Part shown: piece by piece, positions 1-11,120 of the stretch | Position numbering within the stretch: the first letter of the stretch is position 1 | Layout: every line of letters begins with the position of its first letter | From: Ananas comosus | Taxonomy: Eukaryota; Streptophyta; Magnoliopsida; Poales; Bromeliaceae | Direction of reading: 5' to 3' | DNA length: 64,000 nucleotides | Assembly: GCF_001540865.1 (NCBI RefSeq) | Contig: NC_033622.1 | Span: 15,752,647-15,816,646 of the forward strand | Notes under the pieces: model-generated | The model's input: the letters and a program-made list of their open reading frames with translations, nothing else | Database searches by the model: none | Told to the model about the DNA's origin: nothing | Program-made: the position numbers and the translations under genes

Positions 1-310
1 ACACTAGATGTTATAATCATGGCCTATAAATGTTAGAACAGATGAGTGATTACTAATTTGCTATCAATTACATAATTAGTGATGTTTCTTTCAACCTTGT
101 TAAGATCCATGGATGTTTTCACTTATCTACCATGAAATTCATATCCTACCAAACGAAGCTGAGACATTGCACCTTAATCCCACTCTCCATTTATTTGATC
201 CCCCACCTCAAACACCAACATAGGTGGCCAAAAAGGAATAAAAAACAGCTTCTTGCACCAGCACTTTCATTTGCTGGAGCTGTGAATCTCTGTGTGTGTG
301 TCTCTGAAGC
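1..310. other. 5' flank of the TAG-family gene
   Basis: AT-rich flank leading into a CT/GT-rich stretch just before the ATG at 311. It probably holds the promoter and 5' leader of the glycosylase gene. I see no confident TATA box and no other gene. Confidence 0.4.
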
Positions 311-1833
311 ATGCCTACACCAACTGTTGGAAGACATGCATTTGAGGGAAGCGCGAGCCGCCGCGGAGCCGAGAGGCGGGTGCAATCCAAAAGCCCAAAG
401 CATCTACAAAGGGTGTACCCAGTGGGCATTCACAGGAGCAGCTCAAATCTCTCTCTCTCATCCCTATCTCTGTCCCAGAATTCAAATGACTCTTCTGTCA
501 ATAGCTCTATCTTGAGCTGGGATAGAAAGGTGGCCTCATCTTTCCATAGTATTTTTGGCAACTGGGAAAGGAGGGGGCTCTCAAATGGGTGTTTAGAGAA
601 GGGCAAGTTGGGAACTGGAGAGGCTGTGTCATTAGAGAGGACTGAGGAAATTGTGGATGATGATCTTGTGAGCCAGGAATGGGTGTGTGGGGATTCTGGG
701 AGCTTGAACAGGTGCAGTTGGATAACTAAATTCAGTGGTAAGTCACTGCATATATAGTTATCAGGTAGCTTGAATTTCTAATTTCATACATCTAAGAACA
801 GTAAGAAGTTACAAAGTGTAGTGTCTGTGCTGGCATGCTGTAACATACTCGTATGCTGTCGCGAATTTGGTTGATTCAGAGAACTGTTCAAAGAGCAACA
901 AGACAACTCAATGTAATGTTTTCGGCGAATCAACGAAACTAACAGTCAGTTACATGATGCAGATGAAGTTTACGTCTCGTTCCACGACGAATGTTGGGGC
1001 GTCCCGATTTACAACGATAGGTGAGCTAGCATAGCTTTTCGCATGCCTTCCCTGTGATTGGTTATAATTTTCAATATCAATTTTATCTGCTAATTTTTAA
1101 TCTGCTTAATGGCCTTTTAGCCGACTCTTCGAGTTACTTGCATTTTCCGGCATGCTCATTGATCATAACTGGACCGAAATTCTCAAGAGAAGGGAGCTGT
1201 ACAGGTCTGTTCGCTAACAATTTCGAGGAACTCTTAAAGTCTCCTGTATTATTACACAACTACTTCAACATGATTGAGTGTACTAACTACCACAATTTAA
1301 CAATTGTAGGGAAGCGTTTGCGAGATTCGACCACAACATGGTCGCGAAAATGGAGGAGAATGACATCATGGAGATAAGCTCCAATAAGGAGCTCATGTTA
1401 GCAGAGTGTAGGGTGAGATGCATTGTGGACAATGCAAAGTGCATTCAAAAGGCAAGTGTTCTACTTACATGTGCAAATACACATTAGAATGTAGCTTTTC
1501 TATATATATATATTTTTTTCACCAAATTATTTCCTTACATAGGTTGCTAGGGAATTTGGATCATTCAGTGGCTACATATGGGGCCATGTAAACCACAAGC
1601 CTATGGTTAGCAAATTCAGGCACCCAAGAAGTGTCCCCTTTAGGACTCCGAAATCGGAAGCAATTAGCAAGGACTTGGTGAGGAGGGGGTTCCGGTTGGT
1701 CGGGCCGGTAATTGTGTACTCTTTCATGCAGGCCGCGGGGATGGCCATCGATCACCTCGTCGACTGCTTCCGGTTCAGCGAGTGTGTTCGGCTCGCAGAG
1801 AGATCATGGGGCATGACAAATGTTGCTATGTAG
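311..1833 (+). CDS. DNA-3-methyladenine glycosylase I (TAG) family protein, 5 exons
   Basis: Exons 311-737, 963-1020, 1121-1204, 1310-1451 and 1543-1833 join in phase to 333 codons. Residues 1-130 are a Ser-rich, low-complexity plant N-terminal extension. The TAG fold follows: RCSW (about 134-137), YVSFHDECWGVP (146-157), LFELLAFSG (164-172), the core helices, NHKP, GFRLVGPVIVYSFMQAAG and DHLVDCF. The four zinc-snap ligands of the family are present as C135, H150, H308 and C312. The family removes 3-methyladenine from DNA in base-excision repair. The position aligned with the bacterial catalytic Glu appears to be Ser171, and the second pocket Tyr is Phe149, so activity may differ from bacterial Tag. 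Intron 4 (1452-1542) has a GC donor. The start is the first in-frame ATG with a plausible N-terminus; upstream exons cannot be excluded. Family call is secure, biochemical role less so. Confidence 0.93.
1452..1542 (+). other. GC-AG intron 4 of the TAG-family gene
   Basis: The donor reads AAG|GCAAGT and the acceptor TTACATAG|GTTGCT. Splicing here joins ...CIQK to VAREFGSF exactly as the family requires. The nearest GT (1457) would shift frame and meet TAG at once. Confidence 0.85.
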
Positions 1834-2143
1834 TAGTGTTGTAACACATTTCTCTGCTAAAAACTGGGGATCTGCATCAATATACAGTTTTGTGGATAAA
1901 CAGATATGGAATGTGATGTAAATTTTGGAGTTTTGGCTAAATATTCATGTCTTGTGGTAGTTTGACTTGACAAAATGGAAGTTTTCCATTTCCTTTTTCG
2001 CTTTGTTCTCTTTCAGAGTTAGTAAGTCATAAAATATTGTATAAGAAATCATGACTGTCGCAAATAATTTTCCATCAAAGAGGATCAGTAACTTTCAAAT
2101 TTGTTTCACTATTTATGTTCTGATTGTTATACTTAATCTTTCA

Positions 2144-2401
2144 GGCACCGTTTGGTTTGGGAATAGGGATAGGGATAGGCCCTTATCCCCCCCTTTATAC
2201 CCAAACGCTAATTTTTTACCCGAGAATAGTAGTTCTCGGTTATCTCCACCAACACCTCTATTTTCTATATAAAACTTTCTAATATTTTTCTTATGCTCGG
2301 GAACAACCCAATTTTCATCCAAACGCTATTTTTCTTATCCTCATACTTGTACCTATCCCTATAATAGCTAGTTCTTGCTTATACCCGAACCAAACGGTAC
2401 C
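2144..2401. mobile_element. PIF/Harbinger-like MITE, copy 1
   Basis: A 258-bp element with inverted ends GGCACCGTTTGGTTTGG and AACCAAACGGTACC, flanked by TCA on both sides (2141-2143 and 2402-2404). Internal sequence matches the copies at 16826-17079 and 44158-44415. It has no coding capacity and lies just downstream of the TAG-family gene. Confidence 0.85.
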
Positions 2402-2404
2402 TCA

Positions 2405-3446
2405 GTGAACGTTCAAATTACGTCCGAATCAAGTTATATTGAAATTACATTCAATGAATTGCTAGGAAATTCCCTTGCCAAATTGATTGAGAGAGACTGA
2501 GGGGGGTGTTTTAGCAACTTCGATTGAGAAAACACCAAGCGAATAATATTACTACGGGGACCAGCACAAGCATTAGAAATTTTCTGTGCACGGATATGTC
2601 GGGATATACACTCGAATCCGCAACCGGCCGCATGATTTTGTTTGCGCAAGTAACCAAATTTGAAAAAGTTTCTCCACAGCAACGAATCTCTAATCATCAT
2701 GATGATAAAAAGAACATTGTATCCATCACATGACGATGCCTTATCTTAAAATTTTTTGTTGCTAAATTTGTGACGGACAAAAGCTGCTTCAACTGAAACA
2801 GACATATCACCTACCCACTGCGGATAAGGAACAGAGCACAATAGCACATTATGTAGAAGACTCGCGAACTTCAATGCCCACAGAAACCAAAAATGGTTGC
2901 ACAGTACGTCAGGATATTCATTTAAGGTAATTATTTCCATTCGAAGTTTTCGCTTAATTTAAGAATTAACGAGCATCCTAAAGATTATGATCTACCAACA
3001 ATTTAGAACGCTTACGTAGTATCATTCGGAAGAGTATAGCTGTTGCAAACTCTAAACAAGTGCTTAGCATATAGACTTACGCTGCGACATCCGGATAGAC
3101 TTACGCTGCGACATCCAGAGGAACGAGGAAAAAGACGCCGACGTACACAACATCGAACATTTATTGCGAAAAGCTGAAGGCATAATAAGGAGAAAGGGAA
3201 AAAAGAAGGTCATCACACTTACCTCCTTCAAAGTTAACCTGATATCTATCTTATCTAGCGAGAGACGCAGAAATATATACAAAACCGCACAACCGCATTG
3301 CAACTCCATTTTAAACATCGATCACTCTCTCCCGAGGTACCCAGAAGCCGAGATGGTCTTATTCTCAAACCCCGCCGCCACTCATTCTTTACACCTACAG
3401 ACAAACATCACAACATACTCTTGATCTAATATTCCTATAATATCTC
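2405..3446. other. Intergenic between convergent genes
   Basis: Separates the ends of the TAG-family gene and the PI4K-gamma gene. Positions from about 3150 to 3446 probably include the kinase 3' UTR (minus strand). Apart from the short tandem repeat at 3071-3118 I see nothing else. Confidence 0.5.
3071..3118. repeat. 24-bp unit in tandem, two copies
   Basis: The unit ATAGACTTACGCTGCGACAT followed by CC is repeated with a 24-bp period, the second copy diverging at its end. Confidence 0.8.
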
Positions 3447-5429
3447 TCAAAACTGGCAGGAAGTGCCCAGCCTCTGCCTCTGCCTCTGACCGGCGGGCCC
3501 CGACTTTCGGCCCCGGAAAGCCCCGGGAAGCAGCTCCTGGAACTTCTCGAGAAATGCAGCCCATTCATCCTCGAGCATGTCCGCCAACTTCACAAAACTC
3601 GCACTTGGCGGTAACTGCTCGTTAGCACTTCTCCTGTTCCCGCTCAGAAAACCACTTCCGCCACCACTTCCACCGCCGCTGTTGTTAGGTTTACTAGTAG
3701 TATCTATACCCTTGTTAAAACCACTCAGATACCGCTGAGTTTTCTCTACCAGGCTAATCCCCTTCAGTGAAGTCGAAATCTTCGAAACATTAGAGCCAAA
3801 ATGATTAACCGGCTTGAAGTGAGTAATCTCTTCCACATTACTCTCTTCATAGCCCTCATTTTCTTCTTCTTCCTCTTCTTCCTCCTCTATGCTCTCATCT
3901 AATTTTGAAAGTGGGTTTCTGGAATTACCCCCCTTAAACCCAAAATTGTAAGATGGAGTTTTAGGGGTCACCGGATCTTCTTCACAGTCAATATCAAATA
4001 GGACAGCATCATCGTCACCCGAATAATCAGATTCCGGATGGAGGATTTCTCTTTCTGCCACCAATCTCCTAGCCTCAATACAAACGAGTTCCAGCTCGCT
4101 TGGCTCTTCTTCCCTTCCAGTGAACTCCCTGGTCATCATCTCACCAATTTCTGCAAGGCAAAGGCCGAATGATGCAGCCTCCTTGAGAAAGATCGTGGAC
4201 AGGACTAAAACCCTAAGGCAAGCTTTACGGATCACAGGTAGTTCCATACGAAGCATTTCGGAGTCTTTTATTGGATCTAACTTGGCAATATACTCAAGCT
4301 CGTCCTCGGAGAAAGGAATAGATGCTTGCGGCCAATGGATCCATTCAAAATAAGGATCCTCTAAACTCTCTGGGAGGCAGAGACCATGATCAATTGGAAT
4401 CAGCTCAGTCTGAACCCCAAACTGGCCCGACCCACTGTTGATCTTTCTCACTAGAAGGTTCCCAGCATGCCTGTCCGTGTTGAAGATTCTCACATCGAGT
4501 ATCCCGATCCGGTGCACGGCAGAAACAGGAAAGCTCGAAGTTCCATGGTCGCTGGCATCATAGTCATGACGAATGAACTGCTGGAACGATGCGATCTTGC
4601 TAACAGCTCGTGGCTTTCTTTCATGAACTCTATTAGTATTATTTTTACCATCAACACCTTCATTAACATGGAACACACAGTGAGTAATCTTGACCAATAC
4701 AGTGGGAGGAACATTGGCAAAGTGGTCATGGTCGAGGAGGTACGCAGCAACTTCACGAAACCCTGTATCCCCAACTCGCACTGATCTTTTAAGGCCCGGC
4801 TGCCCAAGAGTTTTTCCAATAAATCCTTTCGGGTTGTTAGGTGCAAATGGCTCCTCATCAGTTGGCTTAACTATGGCGACACTCTCCCCCCTGCTATTCC
4901 TGAAGTAGTATGCACCCCCCAGGCCACTGTGAACGGGTATTGGGTCGACACCACTTCTGATTGCTTTTACAACATCCTTAACGAGGGGCTTCATCTTGGA
5001 GAAGTGGCTCGAGCACCCCAGGATTTCAATCGGACCACTCCGATCTCTCTGCTGGAGGTCCTTCCCTGTAGGTGAGAGGCAGGGGGTGGAGGAACTCCTA
5101 TGCAAGAAATTCCTGGTGAGCAGCAACGGGGAGTCATTGCGGATGTCGCTGAGATCATTCTTGAGGACACGGTCGCCGTACGTAAGTGCGCTCTCTCCGG
5201 TGGGTACATTAAGGGCTATCTGCAATTTCCTTTTAACAGTGTGGGCATTGTCTCCACGGTCTAATTCGATGCCCAACACACAGCCGGTATCAGTTTGGAC
5301 AAATACGCGTTTCCAACTAGCAGGTCTTCCCTCGCTCTTGTTCTTGCCGTGATATTCGCTGCTGAAGGAGTGGTTCAAAACTTCGACAGCCATCTGTGTC
5401 TGAACAGGGCTATCCAAGTTAGGAGACAT
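3447..5429 (-). CDS. PI4KG: Phosphatidylinositol 4-kinase gamma (ubiquitin-like domain kinase), intronless CDS
   Basis: 660 codons on one exon. The start at 5429 (MSPNLDSPVQTQMAV) matches the conserved N-terminus of plant PI4K-gamma proteins; the frame stays open to an earlier ATG at 5573 that would add 48 leader-like residues. A ubiquitin-like domain spans about 39-108. The PI3/4-kinase domain spans about 165-440: glycine-loop-like SGLGGAYYF (168-176), lysine in VAIVKPTDEEP (184-194), catalytic NTDRHAGN (317-324) and metal-binding IDHGLCLPES (346-355). An acidic stretch of nine Glu lies at 515-523, a Gly/Ser linker at 584-593, and a conserved helix with EDEWAAFLEKF near the C-terminus. Related Arabidopsis proteins act mainly as protein kinases that bind ubiquitin-pathway partners; lipid kinase activity is doubtful in the family. 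A leader exon likely lies near 6617-6900. Confidence 0.95.
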   Translation of the reverse strand: MSPNLDSPVQTQMAVEVLNHSFSSEYHGKNKSEGRPASWKRVFVQTDTGCVLGIELDRGDNAHTVKRKLQIALNVPTGESALTYGDRVLKNDLSDIRNDSPLLLTRNFLHRSSSTPCLSPTGKDLQQRDRSGPIEILGCSSHFSKMKPLVKDVVKAIRSGVDPIPVHSGLGGAYYFRNSRGESVAIVKPTDEEPFAPNNPKGFIGKTLGQPGLKRSVRVGDTGFREVAAYLLDHDHFANVPPTVLVKITHCVFHVNEGVDGKNNTNRVHERKPRAVSKIASFQQFIRHDYDASDHGTSSFPVSAVHRIGILDVRIFNTDRHAGNLLVRKINSGSGQFGVQTELIPIDHGLCLPESLEDPYFEWIHWPQASIPFSEDELEYIAKLDPIKDSEMLRMELPVIRKACLRVLVLSTIFLKEAASFGLCLAEIGEMMTREFTGREEEPSELELVCIEARRLVAEREILHPESDYSGDDDAVLFDIDCEEDPVTPKTPSYNFGFKGGNSRNPLSKLDESIEEEEEEEEENEGYEESNVEEITHFKPVNHFGSNVSKISTSLKGISLVEKTQRYLSGFNKGIDTTSKPNNSGGGSGGGSGFLSGNRRSANEQLPPSASFVKLADMLEDEWAAFLEKFQELLPGAFRGRKSGPAGQRQRQRLGTSCQF

Positions 5430-6616
5430 GGAACAGAAGAGCTGAGGAAGTGAGGTCGGCAAAAACGATGGGCAAAGGCAGAGAAGAAGCACTTCTTCCT
5501 TCTCCTCTTTCTCAAGTGAAGATCGGGCACTGATGTAGGTGCAGATATATAGAGAGGAAGATGTGGAGCGCAATCGATCATGAAATTAGTAAATTCGTAT
5601 TGAATTCCCAACCGCCAATCTCACAATGGGAGCAAGAGAGAGCACGATGTTCAATGAGGAGGAGGATGAAGATGTCTCACCCTCCTCACATTGAGAGAGC
5701 CATCATGTCACGCGGCAAGGGTAAGAAGAATCAAATCCTGCCCAAGAGACGGTCAATGGTTAGCTTGATAATCTGATGAAATAGATGATAAAACATTAAG
5801 CTCCCATAAGATAAATTAATCTCAAGAACAAATGAAAACATACCAACAATCAATGAACAAAAGAAACTGGTTTTGCTTCCATAAAAAGGAAGAATGCTAT
5901 TAATGGCTCTCTCTCTCTCTCTCTCTCTCTGTTAAAAAGGTACTTCAATCCACCAGAGGGAGGAAATGATTACTAGTATTGGGGATGAGAAAGGAAATTT
6001 AACTTAATCGCTCAGGAAAACTCCACTACAGCGTTTTTCTTAATATTCAGTAAATTTATCAAATCAGAGTGAGAAATAGAAGTCGAGACCACTGTTCACA
6101 AAATAATAGCGGGACTATTAAGAGAAAATATCACTACACGCCAATGAGCATGATGTGTCCCTCGGATCGTGTTCTTTTTTCACTAACATTCCTTCACTTC
6201 ACAGATCAACATAGCATAGGAAATCGAAGATGCAGAGGAAATAAGGCGTGAATAACAGATAAAATTATCGTAATAGTAAAGAAAAAAATCCTCAGAATTA
6301 GCACCGAAAACAAATTAAACTACAGAGATCTCGAAGCCCCCCAAAACCGAATCCACCACAAGAGAACAAATAGTAGTCGGATCAAAATGAAAACCCTCGC
6401 ATTTCCATCGACAAATCAAATCAACCTAAGGAACGACGACATAATCAAAAGCAAAACCACGGGAACTCCAAAATCCACTTAAAATCAAGATCTAGAACAA
6501 AGCATTACGCAAAGATTTCTCAGAGAACTCGTACTCTAGAATGGATTCCGAAGAGAAAAACGCAAAGCGTTCGATCGATAGAGGAGATCGGGAGGAGTCG
6601 ATGGCATCGAACTCAC
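5430..6616 (-). other. Leader region and probable 5' UTR intron of PI4K-gamma
   Basis: No coding exon is evident. A (CT)n run lies at 5906-5930. On the minus strand a consensus donor, CTG|GTGAGT, ends a GC-rich block at 6617, suggesting a non-coding first exon spliced to an acceptor somewhere near 5500-5600. The acceptor was not resolved. Confidence 0.4.
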
Positions 6617-6925
6617 CAGCGGCGTAGATCCGGTGGTGGCGGCAGCCCAAGCTCGAGAGGGACCGAGAACGCCGAGCGCCGATTCCTACGCCCTTGGCGC
6701 GACGGCGACGGGGACGGCGACGGCGACGGCGACCGGGACCGGCGACCAACGACCAGCGGCGATGCTCCGATCACCGGCACGATCGTATGGCGGAGATTCC
6801 ACTGCGCAATCGAGGATCGGATCCCTCCAAACCCTAGCGCTCTCCCTCTCCCTCTCCCTCTCCACACTCCGCTCCCTACGGAGGCAACCTCGCTCTCCCC
6901 TCCCAATTAGCCGTTCACCCTGAGC
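6617..6925 (-). promoter_or_regulatory. Probable first non-coding exon and promoter of PI4K-gamma
   Basis: A GC-rich, CpG-rich block with GACGGC repeats (about 6705-6730) and a (CTCTCC)n run (about 6840-6865). It ends in a GTGAGT donor on the minus strand. ORFs over it are low-complexity and look non-coding. Confidence 0.4.
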
Positions 6926-8875
6926 GACAGGAGACGGGTTAAAAAACTAACCGTGGTTAAGAAGATCCGAGTTTCTCATTTTTATAGCCCGAAATATTTG
7001 CAGGAAAACCCTCTACGTTTACGTAAATTTTATATCTCAGGTCAAATTTGTGGCAAATAATAATACTTTTTGCAAAAACCGCCAAAACTATTTTATATTT
7101 GCCTTTTGGTCTGACATGTGGACCATAGGCGACGTCAGGGGTCCAATAAGAATCGAGTAAGTAGTCAAAATTCATACCACTAATATTAAGGGCGGAAAAA
7201 GCAGAATTTTTGCAAATTATTTTTAATAATGTTAATTAGCGGGGTGTTTATGCAAAACTTTTTAATTTGTTATCCTTGTACATCAAGTCACAGTGTTCAT
7301 CCCCCCCCTCACCAACGTTGGATCGGAAGGCTCTGGAAGGACGAATACGCACCGTCGGATCGGGTTATTAGGGAGGCAACATGGACGAATACCCACCGTC
7401 GGATGGGGCCACATACTCCGTACGGGGAGAACGTGATCGACGATGACGTGGTGGGCGGTGATTGGCTCGTACCCGGTGAGGTTACCGCCCCCAAAGAAAC
7501 GAATTTCCCCTTCATTATTTGGCTTCCCTGTTGCCGGCGCGTGAGCGGCAGCGATTGGTCGACGCGGTATACGAACCAATCCCCGATCTCCATCCCAATT
7601 TCCCCAAAATACCCATGCTACTTTTCCTTAATTACGAAACTGCCACGCTGCTTTAGTTTTACATTTAAGACCCTTATTTTTTTAAAAAAAATTTACTCAA
7701 TTTCCCATATTATATTTTTGTTTAACATTAACAAAATTATTGCTTCTACATCTCTATGTACATGCACCATATCTAATCTATTTTTGTGATTGCTAATAAA
7801 GCCGTGCGATTAATCCACAACCTCAAATGTCGAATTTAAAACTTTGAATGTCAAAAAAATAAAATTTATCAGGAGCAAGTAGAATTACAAGGCTAATACG
7901 GTCATTTCATACTCTTTTGTCGTTTTGTGGCTCGAGCCCCCGTACATATCACGTTACTCTATTACTCTATTAAGCACCTGTAGTTAGTAAGTAACGTTTC
8001 CGGGCTCGACATTGACGCAATAGGCAAGGTCATTTTGGGAATAAAAATAAAACCCAATACATCGCTCATCAATCAAAACGATCTCAACCGTCCAATGAGC
8101 TACACAAGTTAATTTCCGTGTGGGGCCCGGACTTGAGATGGTAACAGAGTTGGATTGAATTAAAACTTCGAGCACACGTTAAAATCGACCTTTATGGAAA
8201 AGAGTAGCGAAGTGGGGGACCCATTAACATTAATACGGTATTATTGTGATTGTAAATGGTTTAGTAGCTTACGTGGACGGATTAGATTAAAGAATAGGAA
8301 AGAAATAATTAAGTTGGGGGGTTTATGTGCGTTATTATCGTGATTAGCGAAGGTGCTTATCACGCTAAATGCATAATATTTTTTATCCTCAAATTTTAAT
8401 TTAGTATAATTTTGAATATCAGCCTATCGTTAATGTAATTAGTGTGACCGTATAGTATCAATGATACGTTAATATTTAATTTTTAAAATTTTAATTATAA
8501 TACTTATAGAATTTAAATTAAAAATTATAATAAATAAAAATTAAGAACTAAAATGTGATCCGCGGCACGAGGGCTCACCTGGACGTGGCTCCCACAATGC
8601 GCACGGATCCCGGAGCAAAGCATTTATTTAATTTAATATAAAATGGAAAAATTGTAACGAAATGAAATTTTGATATGGTAAGATTTTTTTTTTTAATTTT
8701 ATTTACTTAGCTAATCAATGTGGCCATGTATACCTTTCAAAGAATATTTAATGCTACACATTAATGGTAATGGACATTAATAAGGGCGGTTTTATATGTT
8801 ACCAAGCAAATTCATTGTATCTAGTTATGAATTATATTGTCTTTTTCTAAAATAATAAATAAGTAATAGAAATTC
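6926..8875. other. Intergenic, with a GC-rich island at 7300-7600
   Basis: AT-rich apart from the island. A 22-bp direct repeat, GGACGAATACNCACCGTCGG followed by AT, occurs at 7339 and 7383 with one mismatch. CCAAT-type motifs are present. The overlapping ORFs on both strands show no family resemblance. No gene is supported. Confidence 0.5.
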
Positions 8876-9038
8876 TACCGACCGTCTCTAAAATAAGTGG
8901 CAAAGGGCTTAGTGGTTGGTACCCGAGATCCAAGTTCGAATCCTAGTTGATTCACATTTCTAGCTAAGTTTATTTCTAAACGAAATAAACGAAGCGGGTA
9001 GTGTGCTACCTATTTCTCAAAAAAAAAAAATGTGATAA
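8876..9038 (+). mobile_element. tRNA-derived SINE, copy 1
   Basis: Head ACCGACCGTCTCTAAAAT, a tRNA-like A-box region (GTGGCAAAGGGCTTAGTGG) and a B-box core GTTCGAATCC, then a tail ending in A(13). AAATTCT flanks both sides (8869-8875 and 9039-9045) as the probable target duplication. The body is shared with the copies at 14098, 43397, 60500 and 61076. Confidence 0.8.
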
Positions 9039-9165
9039 AAATTCTGTATATCAAATTTTTATATATGAACATAAAATTTTTTGTATATTCTCATAAAATA
9101 TATTTTAAAAAACACATCAGAATAACTAATGTAAAATAAAATATAATATATTTTATTTACTGACT

Positions 9166-9300
9166 ATCTCTAGCGTAAATGATAAAGAATTTGACAATTA
9201 AAATTCAAAATTTTAAATTTAAATTCTAATTGATTTATATTTTTAACTAAATTTATTTTTTTTAAAAAATAAAGATAACATACTATTTTTTTAAAATATA
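9166..9300 (+). mobile_element. Degenerate SINE remnant
   Basis: Resembles the SINE body (tgataaagaatttga, attctaattgattta, aactaaatttatttt) but is heavily mutated to AT. Low certainty. Confidence 0.3.
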
Positions 9301-9774
9301 TATATTTTTTATTTGATCCATAAAGATGATAATGCATGAAAAGCAGGTCTACAAGTACAAATATAATTGAAAATGAGAAGTGACAATTCATCAGGAACAG
9401 TGAAGAATCGGTTGGCCCAGGAATAAATTCAAAGAGAGAACAGGATCAGGAATGGTGTTAAGTGGAGTGCATTTAGGTTCATTAATTAATAAATGAAGGT
9501 GCCATTTTGTTCACAACGAAGGACTTTGGAGGGACAAGTTATCCCCTTCGTATGACACCAAAATGTCAGGTACCATCCTACATCTTAGCCTCGTTGGCAT
9601 CTTCTCTCGACATACTTACAGAATATTTATAAAAACAGTAAATATTGCAGCAAACATCTACATCAGGAATCAACTTAAATCTTAGCGCAGAAAAAAAAAA
9701 AAAAGTAAAAATAAAATTACAGCAGAAGAAATTAAGCCCAAATCCTTGATGATATATAAATTGGTAATTGTAAT

Positions 9775-10285
9775 TGTAATCGTTGACGCTAATAATTAAT
9801 TTTAAAAACTCGAGCTGTTATAAATATACAACAAATTTACTTAAAGTGTGCAGACACAACTCTAATAAATCTTGATTATGACTCAGCTTAATCAGTCTCA
9901 CGTCATTTCGAACATGACTCAATGCAACCAAATCTTCCGTCACAGGGCAGGATGATAGTTCCTTTAAACCAATAATCCCTTCTCCAGAATTTACATAAAT
10001 TCGTAGCATGCAGGAATTGAACCCATGGCCTCTTGGCCTCTGACTATGATACAATTTGTTGGATCGTTGGCGCTAATCACTAATCCCAAAAGCTCGAAGT
10101 GTTAGAAATACGCAACTAATTTACTTAAAGCTTATAGACACAGTGCCCATGGGTTTTGACTGTAGCTCAGCCCAACCAGCCTCGTGCTACTTCGAGTATG
10201 ATTCGGCCTAACTCAGCCTCACGTCATTTCGAACGTAACTCAACTCAACGCGACCTCCCACCATAACATAGGATGCTGGTCCCTT
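9775..10285. repeat. Diverged tandem duplication, about 260-bp unit
   Basis: Two head-to-tail units (about 9778-10060 and 10062-10285) share CGTTGRCGCTAATMA, AATTTACTTAAAG, CAGCCTCACGTCATTTCGAA-like and CCTTTAA segments. At the junction CTCTGACTATGATACAATT resembles an interrupted complement of a tRNA-iMet primer-binding site, so these may be LTR remnants. Confidence 0.45.
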
Positions 10286-10850
10286 TAAGTCAACAGATTT
10301 AAAGAATGTTATAATATGTTTAGGATTGAGAAATTAAGTATGGTTTAGGGTGAGAATAACAACTATTAACCACGAATTATGCTTACTCTTTCTTGTAAAA
10401 ATAATAAAAATATAAGAAATTTGTGAGGCATTGTTGGTGGTTGGGTGAAACCTATGTCCATGGAAGGAGACTGGTAATTGCCTCAGCCACACAATTGGTC
10501 TTACTTGGTTGCTAACCTATAAGTTAGCTGTTGGATTTATCCCATTTATGCCTTCATCATATTTCAAACATAAGTTTTAGTTTCAGTTCCCAAATTCTTT
10601 TATACTATTAAGAATATTAGTCTCATATTAGATAATAATAAAATCCTATTTTGTATATAATATGACGGCCGAATTCCGCCATTCATCTGTATAGCTAAAA
10701 TACACATATATTTCTCTTTAGCCTTTGACAAAAGAATTAAGTTTCAAACTTGTGTAAGCATTCAATTTGTTTAATCCTTTTCATTGGATCACATTAGAAA
10801 GACCAGAAAAAGGCTCCTACATATACAAGTGTTGCGTATATTGAGAGAGA
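10286..10850. other. Intergenic, nothing recognised
   Basis: AT-rich sequence without ORFs, structured repeats or recognisable element ends. Confidence 0.5.
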
Positions 10851-11120
10851 GAGTTAGGCCGGAATACTATTGATAGTAAAAGTTTTTTGTTACTATCAAA
10901 TTTTTGGCTTTTGGATGAAAAATTATAGGATTAGAATGATATTAGCCCTTAGGGTTGAGTGGTCCACCTAAGATTGAGTTGTCCCCCTAAGATTGAGTGG
11001 TCTTCACTGGATTATAATATTTAATCCAATTGTTAGAAATGATTAAAAGAATTGATCGAAAAACTAAAAAATTGATAGCAAAAAAGGATTTTTGCTATCA
11101 ATAGTATTTTAGCCCAACTC
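10851..11120. mobile_element. MITE against a (TA)n tract, subfamily B copy 1
   Basis: Inverted ends GAGTTAGGCCGGAATACTAT and ATAGTATTTTAGCCCAACTC enclose about 270 bp of non-coding sequence including a threefold internal motif (AAGATTGAGT / AGGGTTGAGT). The right end abuts (TA)n and the left end abuts (GA)n. Same ends as 49955-50188. Confidence 0.75.

Noticed and set aside
132..515. 127-codon ORF overlapping the start of the TAG-family gene
   Set aside because: Shadow of the true frame starting at 311; no coding features of its own.
7283..7789. Overlapping ORFs in the 7.3-7.6 kb GC-rich island
   Set aside because: Open on both strands through base composition only; no recognisable protein.
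8930..8950. tRNA gene suggested by the GTTCGAATCC B box (also at 61130)
   Set aside because: Cloverleaf arms are absent; both sit in SINEs with A-rich tails and target duplications.
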